DNA from: Acidobacteriota bacterium
Lineage (GTDB): Bacteria; Acidobacteriota; Terriglobia; 20CM-2-55-15
Assembly (NCBI GenBank): GCA_003222755.1
Contig: QHXA01000097.1
Span: 1-10,627 of the forward strand
Length of the DNA: 10,627 nucleotides
Direction of reading: 5' to 3'
Shown here: one piece after another, positions 6,522-10,627 of the stretch
How the letters are laid out: every line of letters begins with the position of its first letter
Position numbering within the stretch: the first letter of the stretch is position 1
The notes under the pieces: generated by a model
Told to the model about the DNA's origin: nothing
Database searches by the model: none
Seen by the model: the letters and a program-made list of their open reading frames with translations, nothing else
Made by a program: the position numbers and the translations under genes

Positions 6522-6553
6522 CTAATTTACTGGCACGCCTCCGGCGTGCGTAA

Positions 6554-7147
6554 ATGTCACATATGATTTCCGCGATTGTCTTAGCTGCCGGCAAATCCGA
6601 AAGAATGGGACGTCCGAAAGCGCTTCTCCCGTTCCGAGGCAGAACATTTCTCGAAAACATCCTCGATGCGATTCGGCAATCGCCGGTTCAGCAGACGGTC
6701 GTTGTGGTCGGGCATCACCGGGAAGAGATTGAGCCCTTCGTAACACCGCCTACGGGAATGGTCTTCAATCCGGATTACGAGCAGGGAATGATCACCTCCT
6801 TTCAGGCGGGGATTCGCGCCTTACCCACGGAGACAGCCGGCGCGTTGCTATTTCTGGTGGACCATCCGGTGGTGCATTCCAACACGATTGGATTATTGAT
6901 AGGGCGGCTGGCTCCCAATCGCATCATACTCCCCACGTTCGAGGGCCGCCGTGGTCATCCCGTGCTGTTCGGCTCGAGTATTCTTCAAGAAATCCTTGCT
7001 TTAACTGCCTCCCAGGGCGCTAATATCGTCGTACGTAAAGATCCGAGCCGTTTAGTACAGGTGCCCGTGAACTCGCCGGGCATCCTGGTGGATATCGATA
7101 CTCCAGAAGACTTTCAGAAGCTGCAGAACGCATATGAGTCACGGTGA
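6554..7147 (+). CDS. MobA/MocA-like nucleotidyltransferase (NTP_transf_3 family)
   Basis: This 197-residue protein has the nucleotidyltransferase signature IVLAAGKSERMGRPKALLPF (8-27), which binds the NTP. Further family points are VVVVGHHREEI (49-59), LFLVDHPVV (98-106) with the metal-binding aspartate in place, GRRGHPVLF (130-138) and the closing VDIDTPEDFQKL. These match the MocA/CoxI-associated group that makes molybdopterin cytosine dinucleotide from CTP and molybdopterin. Related enzymes use other sugar or cofactor phosphates, so the substrate is inferred. No molybdoenzyme gene is in the window. ATG at 6554 and ATG at 6563 (MISAIVLAAG) are both possible starts; the second is closer to the usual family N-terminus. 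Neither has a Shine-Dalgarno, because the palindromic element ends at 6549. The gene overlaps ggt by 14 bases. Confidence 0.9.
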   Translation: MSHMISAIVLAAGKSERMGRPKALLPFRGRTFLENILDAIRQSPVQQTVVVVGHHREEIEPFVTPPTGMVFNPDYEQGMITSFQAGIRALPTETAGALLFLVDHPVVHSNTIGLLIGRLAPNRIILPTFEGRRGHPVLFGSSILQEILALTASQGANIVVRKDPSRLVQVPVNSPGILVDIDTPEDFQKLQNAYESR

Positions 7148-8738
7148 TCGCCCCGCCTCCAATGTACAGGGTAGCCGCTCGCCCGTTCTCGCGATGAATG
7201 GTTTGGTCGCGACCAGCCAGCCGCTCGCTTCCGCAGCGGCGCTTCGGGTGTTGCAGGATGGTGGCAACGCTGTCGATGCCGCGATCAGCGCAGCCGCTGT
7301 TTTGAATGTTGTCGAGCCGATGTCCACGGGCATCGGCGGCGACATGTTCGCGCTGGTCTACATGCAGCAAGATGCCAAGCCCGTCGGGTTGAATGGCAGT
7401 GGTTGGGCGGGGTCCAAAGCTTCAGTCGATTTCTTTAAGAGTCGTAACATGACGGAGGTTCCCTTATTCGGAATGCACTCCGTTACCGTGCCTGGCGCTG
7501 TAGCCGGCTGGTACAAACTCCACCAGCGATATGGAAAGCTGCCGATGAGCCGGGTTCTTGCGGCGGCGATCGATTATGCCGACCGGGGATTTCCGGTCTC
7601 GGACATCATCGCCTCTCAATGGCAGCGGAGTGAGGCCAAGCTTCGCGCCACCCCCGAAGCGGCTCGGGATCTTCTCCTGGATGGACGTGCCCCCCGCCCC
7701 GGCGACTTGGTCAGACTTCCCAGACTCGCCCGCACTCTGAGGCAAATTGCGGAAGGCGGCCGTGACGTGTTTTACAAAGGCGAGATCGCAAATAAGATCG
7801 TGGAATTTTCCGGCAAGCACGATGGCATGTTCACTTTGGCCGATTTCGCCGACTTCGACGCGCAGTGGATTGAGCCCGTTTCGACCAACTACCGCGGATA
7901 CGATGTTTACGAGCTCGCCGCCCAAACCCAGGGAATCACCGCGCTCGAAATGCTGAACATGCTCGAGGGTTTTGACCTGCAGAGTCTTGGGCATAACTCC
8001 ACCGAGCATCTTCATTTGATGATCGAGGCGAAGAAGCTGGCCTTTGCCGATCGCGATGCCTATATTGCAGATCCGGATAAGGTGCGCGTTCCTGTGGGGC
8101 GCTTGATTTCGAAAGAATACGCCTCAGAGCGCCGAAAGCTGATTTCTACGAGCCACGCAATACCGAATCCTCGCCCCGGCCTTCGAGAGAACGGTGACAC
8201 CGTCTATCTCACGGTTGTCGATAAAGACCGAAATGCTGTTTCCTTCATCAACAGCTTGTTCGAAAGCTTCGGATCGGGCCTCGTCGTCGGCGACACTGGC
8301 ATTGTCTTGCACGATCGTGGTGCATTGTTTGACTTGCAGCCCACACACCCGAATGTTGTCGCACCTCGAAAGCGTCCGTTCCACACGCTTATTCCAGCCA
8401 TGGTCCTTAACAACAACAAGCCATTTTTCTCGTTCGGAGTGATGGGCGGAGATAACCAGCCCCAGGGCCATGTACAAGTTTTGATCAACTTGATCGACTT
8501 CGGAATGGATGCTCAAGAGGCTGGTGAAGCGCCACGCTTCCGCCACTCCGGTGAGGAAGTTCTGCTCGAGTCTGCGTTCAGCCCTTCCGTTCGATCCGGC
8601 CTCGCACGAATCGGTCATCACGTGACGTCAGCCATTGAAGCCTGGGGCGGCTACCAAGGAATCATCATCGATCCTAGGACAGGCGCCCTCATGGGGGGCT
8701 CGGACCCGCGGAAAGACGGTCTCGCCATAGGTTGGTGA
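7134..8738 (+). CDS. ggt: Gamma-glutamyltransferase family protein, cytoplasmic YwrD-like type
   Basis: This 534-residue Ntn-hydrolase cleaves gamma-glutamyl bonds (glutathione and relatives) after self-cleavage into two subunits. Seen: NGLVATSQPLAS (22-33), LQDGGNAVDAAISAA (40-54), MSTGIGGDMF (63-72), and the autoprocessing site GDTVYLTVVDKD, where Thr356 lines up with the catalytic threonine Thr391 of the E. coli enzyme. AVSFINSLFESFGSG (368-382) and MGGDNQPQGHVQVL (437-450) complete the small subunit. No signal peptide is visible, unlike periplasmic Ggt, so the protein is probably cytoplasmic. The ATG at 7134 lies inside the nucleotidyltransferase gene; the frame shift and 14-base overlap suggest coupled translation. 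The conserved RSPVLA-NG stretch starts only 14 residues in, so a much later start is unlikely. Exact substrate is not known; some relatives act as amidases or acylases. Confidence 0.93.
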   Translation: MSHGDRPASNVQGSRSPVLAMNGLVATSQPLASAAALRVLQDGGNAVDAAISAAAVLNVVEPMSTGIGGDMFALVYMQQDAKPVGLNGSGWAGSKASVDFFKSRNMTEVPLFGMHSVTVPGAVAGWYKLHQRYGKLPMSRVLAAAIDYADRGFPVSDIIASQWQRSEAKLRATPEAARDLLLDGRAPRPGDLVRLPRLARTLRQIAEGGRDVFYKGEIANKIVEFSGKHDGMFTLADFADFDAQWIEPVSTNYRGYDVYELAAQTQGITALEMLNMLEGFDLQSLGHNSTEHLHLMIEAKKLAFADRDAYIADPDKVRVPVGRLISKEYASERRKLISTSHAIPNPRPGLRENGDTVYLTVVDKDRNAVSFINSLFESFGSGLVVGDTGIVLHDRGALFDLQPTHPNVVAPRKRPFHTLIPAMVLNNNKPFFSFGVMGGDNQPQGHVQVLINLIDFGMDAQEAGEAPRFRHSGEEVLLESAFSPSVRSGLARIGHHVTSAIEAWGGYQGIIIDPRTGALMGGSDPRKDGLAIGW

Positions 8739-8799
8739 TTTCGATAGTATTAACTATTCACGTTCTTGACACTGTGTTAATTAGGAGGTTCTGACTTTA

Positions 8800-8991
8800 A
8801 TGGCATCTGGTGCAAAACTTAGTAAGACCGCGCGGTCCAGCCTTGGCAAGGACAAGGACGCCATTCAATCGGGCAAGCCGTGTCCGCAATGTAGGACGCC
8901 GATGGTCGCCACTCGCGTCATCAAATCCGCGGGAATGCCTGGTGGGATGTATTGGGTGTGTCCTAAAGATGATTACCGGATGAAGACTTAA
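8800..8991 (+). CDS. Small zinc-ribbon-like protein, function unknown
   Basis: This 63-residue protein is not one I can name. A Lys/Ser-rich, positively charged N-terminus (1-27) is followed by a zinc-ribbon-like half-site GKPCPQCRTPM (26-35, Cys28 and Cys31). A Gly/Met turn, AGMPGGMYWVCPKDDYR (44-60), holds a third cysteine at 54. A fourth cysteine is missing; an aspartate at 57 or 58, or a partner protein, would have to complete a metal site. The gene is well supported by a strong AGGAGG at 8783-8788, 11 bases before the ATG, and by the cysteine pattern. It lies 61 bases after ggt and just ahead of two further small genes, with which it may form a unit. The basic tail plus ribbon could suit nucleic-acid or ribosome contact, which is speculation. 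Confidence 0.8.
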   Translation: MASGAKLSKTARSSLGKDKDAIQSGKPCPQCRTPMVATRVIKSAGMPGGMYWVCPKDDYRMKT

Positions 8992-9002
8992 GGCACTGGG
9001 CT

Positions 9003-9215
9003 ATGGACAACGACTTTCTCGACGGAATCGACGAAGCATTTCAACAGCTCATGAAACTCAACGGCAACGGCAAGCGGAATGGGTATTCGATAGGCCGGGC
9101 GAGGGAAGATCGTCTGATTACGGAGATTACCAGCCATCTCCACAAGCTCTCAAAAGAGAAACAAGAGGAAGTCCTAAATTTCATCCGATCACTAGAAAAT
9201 CAAAAGGTAGGCTAG
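9003..9215 (+). CDS. Small helical protein of unknown function
   Basis: I do not recognise this 70-residue protein. The N-terminal third is acidic (MDNDFLDGIDEAF), a Gly/Asn/Lys-rich linker (20-30) follows, and the C-terminal half is a predicted amphipathic helix, ITSHLHKLSKEKQEEVLNFI (42-61). The LSKEKQEEVLNFI pattern recalls short helical segments found in several small bacterial proteins, including some antitoxin-like families, but that likeness is too general to assign a role. The start lies 11 bases after the zinc-ribbon gene, with only a weak AAGG upstream, and the TAG stop directly abuts the next ATG at 9216. The tight spacing and hydrophilic, natural-looking composition support a real gene in a small operon. 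Confidence 0.65.
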   Translation: MDNDFLDGIDEAFQQLMKLNGNGKRNGYSIGRAREDRLITEITSHLHKLSKEKQEEVLNFIRSLENQKVG

Positions 9216-9593
9216 ATGTCCCTGGGCGGCACAACGAATCTGAGGCGCGTTACGTTGCTACTGTGGGTGCTTGTTGCGGTCTTCTACTTCTACCTTTCCT
9301 ATGACTATATTCGCGTCACCACGCATGACCGCCAATTTGCCGAGTACTTGCAGTACGTCGTGCAGCTTGCTGGAAATCAGGGGCGGTCTGCCAAAGACGT
9401 CCGCGAGCTTTTAATTAGAAAGGCCGAGCAACTGTCTTTGCCGTTAGAAGGTGAACAGATTGTGGTCCGCGGGGCTGGCGATTCCCTCAACGTCGCCGTA
9501 AATTACGACGTGGATATCGAGATTCCGCTGATTCAGCGCGAATTTCTGACGAAAAAGTTCGAGCATAAGGTGAAGTATCAGACTCCCCGCTGA
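9216..9593 (+). CDS. Single-pass membrane protein of unknown function
   Basis: This 125-residue protein has one N-terminal membrane helix (about 12-28, VTLLLWVLVAVFYFYLS) after a short basic stretch (RR at 10-11). An extracytoplasmic domain of about 95 residues follows. That domain has a helix-like part (38-72) and a strand-rich end, NVAVNYDVDIEIPLIQREFL (92-111). The layout resembles small DUF4845-like proteins, but I cannot confirm that family by eye. The ATG directly follows the TAG of the previous gene, and AAGG-TAGG just upstream may serve as ribosome site. It ends one base from the convergent receiver-like gene, so the two transcripts meet tail to tail. Confidence 0.72.
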   Translation: MSLGGTTNLRRVTLLLWVLVAVFYFYLSYDYIRVTTHDRQFAEYLQYVVQLAGNQGRSAKDVRELLIRKAEQLSLPLEGEQIVVRGAGDSLNVAVNYDVDIEIPLIQREFLTKKFEHKVKYQTPR

Positions 9594-9594
9594 C

Positions 9595-10053
9595 CTAGAG
9601 GACGCTTTCTACCGTTTCTTTGTATGCCCCATACAGTAACTCGAATTCCGCTAATCCCTTTTTCAAAATAGGTCCGAGGTTCGACAGGTCCGCGGGATTG
9701 ACTACCACATGCACGCTATGCGTGAACGCCTGCATCGCATCAAGTGTCTTGAATGAAGGCCCAATCAGACATGCGAACGAATAGCGGCGCTGCGCCATCG
9801 GAAGCGTGGCTAAATGATTCAGTACCGCATTCGCGCGGAGTGAGCTTCCGGCGAAATTCTCATGCACCATGATGCAATCGTAAGTGGTGTACCGTATTCG
9901 CTCGACTGCGACCTCCGGCGTTTCGGCAATGTGGGACTTGAATCCTAGCTCGCGGAGCGTCGCTTTGGCGGCCTCGACCGTGTTAGCGTCCGCGCAAATC
10001 AGTGATGTCTTGTCGCCGAGTTCGAAGAATTCGATGTTTTCTTGTGAGCTCAT
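9595..10053 (-). CDS. Receiver-like (CheY-fold) protein lacking the phospho-acceptor; probable pilus-linked regulator
   Basis: This 152-residue protein reads as one receiver domain: strand 1 TSLICADANT (16-25), a helix, strand 2 around FKSHIAETPEVAVERI (38-53), strand 3 YDCIMVHENF (58-67), strand 4 YSFACLIG (91-98) and strand 5 VHVVVNPADL (114-123). In active receivers strand 3 ends in the phosphorylated aspartate; here that place is His64, followed by Glu65. The conserved lysine before proline after strand 5 is Asn119. One acidic-pocket residue (Asp22) remains. It therefore looks like a pseudo-receiver that cannot take phosphate in the usual way and may act by binding a partner. Its ATG overlaps the stop of the PilT-type gene as ATGA, so the two are coupled and probably work in the same pilus pathway. 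The first 15 residues are an extra lead. The function is inferred. Confidence 0.8.
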   Translation of the reverse strand: MSSQENIEFFELGDKTSLICADANTVEAAKATLRELGFKSHIAETPEVAVERIRYTTYDCIMVHENFAGSSLRANAVLNHLATLPMAQRRYSFACLIGPSFKTLDAMQAFTHSVHVVVNPADLSNLGPILKKGLAEFELLYGAYKETVESVL

Positions 10054-10627
10054 TTCCTTCTTCCGTATTCCCGATCAAGAGACAGGCCGGTAAGTCCGCT
10101 GGTGGATTCGCCTCTTGTTTTCTTGATCTTGTCGATACCGCGAGTCACGACACCCTTGTTCGTGCAATACAGAAGCGCCGTGTCTTCCGTGATCAATCCG
10201 TCCTCGAACAGCTCCAGGACGGCCATATCGAAAGTTTTCCATCCGAATGACCCGGCGGCCTCAATGATTTCATAGAATGTTTTGCCCTCCATCTCGCCGT
10301 GCTCGATGGCTTCTTTGACGCGGAGGTTGGCGCCCATGATTTCAAGTGCGGCAATGCGGCCGCCTCCCACCTTCGGCAACAGGCGTTGCGACACGATCCA
10401 GCGCACCGTCTCCGCCAGCCGGATACGGATTTGCCTTTCTTCCGATTGGTCGAACATGCCGACAACTCGATTAATCGTTTGGCCGGCATTGATGGTGTGA
10501 AGCGTGCTCATGACAAGATGACCGGTTTCCGCGGCTGACAAGCCGATTTCTACCGTTTCGCGATCACGCATTTCACCGACCAGAATGACCTTCGCACCCT
10601 GCCGCAGAGCACCGCGCAATCCTGAAG
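10050..10627 (-). CDS. PilT/PilU-type type IV pilus retraction ATPase (partial, N-terminus cut by window edge)
   Basis: Only the C-terminal 192 residues or so are in the window; the frame stays open to the right edge, so the N-terminal PAS-like domain and Walker A motif are outside. Seen: LRGALRQGAKVILVGEMRD, which holds the Walker B region with its glutamate; the His box SAAETGHLVMSTLHT; and the sensor-like DQSEERQIRIRLAETVRWIV, followed by SQRLLPK. These are PilT-family motifs rather than those of PilB or GspE. The C-terminal part differs from classical PilT: the AIRNLIRE motif is replaced by LRVKEAIEHGEMEGKTFYEI, and the tail carries FGWKTFDMAVLELFEDGLIT and TNKGVVTRGIDKIKK. This points to a PilU-like or a paralogous PilT-like subgroup. 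The protein would power pilus retraction for twitching motility at the inner membrane. It is followed by an overlapping receiver-like gene. Confidence 0.93.
   Translation of the reverse strand, partial: SGLRGALRQGAKVILVGEMRDRETVEIGLSAAETGHLVMSTLHTINAGQTINRVVGMFDQSEERQIRIRLAETVRWIVSQRLLPKVGGGRIAALEIMGANLRVKEAIEHGEMEGKTFYEIIEAAGSFGWKTFDMAVLELFEDGLITEDTALLYCTNKGVVTRGIDKIKKTRGESTSGLTGLSLDREYGRRK

Larger units (their letters stand above)
6367..6549. repeat. 183-bp palindromic element with nested terminal inverted repeats (MITE/REP-like)
   Basis: The left end GCACGCCGGAGGCGTGC (6367-6383) is the exact reverse complement of the right end (6533-6549), and each end is itself a near-perfect palindrome. 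Seven bases further in on both sides lies a second matching pair: TTAGCCAGGGG (6391-6401) and CCCCGGCTAA (6516-6525, reading TTAGCCGGGG on the other strand). Inside are a perfect 12-bp hairpin, a CCCC/GGGG palindrome (6450-6461) and a GC-rich stem with a repeated CGCTCGC. No open frame with coding character is present. No clear target-site duplication flanks it (GTGCAT on the left, GTAAAT on the right). The region 6337-6553 between DUF4159 and the nucleotidyltransferase gene holds nothing else. Classification as a mobile or REP-type intergenic repeat is inference from the symmetry. Confidence 0.75.

Noticed and set aside
6337..6553. CRISPR array or short tandem repeats
   Set aside because: The repeats here are inverted and differ from each other; there are no regularly spaced direct repeats with unique spacers.
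7464..8015. 183-codon minus-strand open frame opposite ggt
   Set aside because: Antisense shadow of a well-conserved gene; no start signals or domain character.
8766..8771. Perfect TTGACA ahead of the zinc-ribbon gene as a -35 box
   Set aside because: A -10 box at normal spacing would fall on or after the ribosome site at 8783-8788, and no TATAAT-like hexamer is there.

Overview
The window reads as a chromosomal housekeeping segment of a mid-GC, Gram-negative-type bacterium. I infer Acidobacteriota. The reasons are a DUF4159 protein, a cytoplasmic (signal-less) gamma-glutamyltransferase, a PilT/PilU-type ATPase followed by a receiver-like protein, and a six-domain ribosomal S1 next to an IHF-beta-like gene. 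No 16S or marker placement was possible. No phage genes, transposase genes, CRISPR arrays, tRNAs or rRNAs were seen. Sixteen protein genes are called; two are cut by the window edges.

Left end (1-1300): a minus-strand pair, rpmE (ribosomal protein bL31, zinc-binding form) followed by a DUF1385/YqhQ-like membrane protein that runs off the left edge. A divergent promoter region separates it from the plus-strand rpsA group. Positions 1301-4797 hold a compact plus-strand cluster: rpsA (S1), sppA (S49 signal peptide peptidase), an IHF-beta/HU-type DNA-binding protein and a HIT-family protein, with gaps of 9, 31 and 1 bases. It keeps the rpsA-ihfB linkage known from Proteobacteria, with sppA placed between.

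Middle (4814-6553): a convergent GNAT acetyltransferase (RimI-like) on the minus strand, then a divergent plus-strand pair. The first is an 83-aa protein with a Cys/Cys/Cys/His zinc-finger-like head and one membrane span, apparently read from a leaderless start. The second is an exported DUF4159 protein that overlaps it by a GTGA junction. A 183-bp non-coding element (6367-6549) follows, with nested inverted repeats at its ends and two further hairpins inside. It stops four bases before the next start codon and is the most unusual DNA structure in the window.

Right side (6554-10627): a MobA/MocA-like nucleotidyltransferase overlaps a gamma-glutamyltransferase by 14 bases. Three small plus-strand genes of unknown function follow: a zinc-ribbon-like protein, a short helical protein and a single-pass membrane protein. 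They converge on a minus-strand pair, a PilT/PilU-type pilus retraction ATPase (cut by the right edge) and a receiver-like protein that lacks the phospho-acceptor aspartate. The two are joined by an ATGA overlap, which suggests control of twitching motility.

I did not find a clearly new large biological system. The leads most worth a second look are the palindromic element, the degenerate receiver coupled to the pilus ATPase, the zinc-finger/membrane protein paired with DUF4159, and the trio of small unknown genes.
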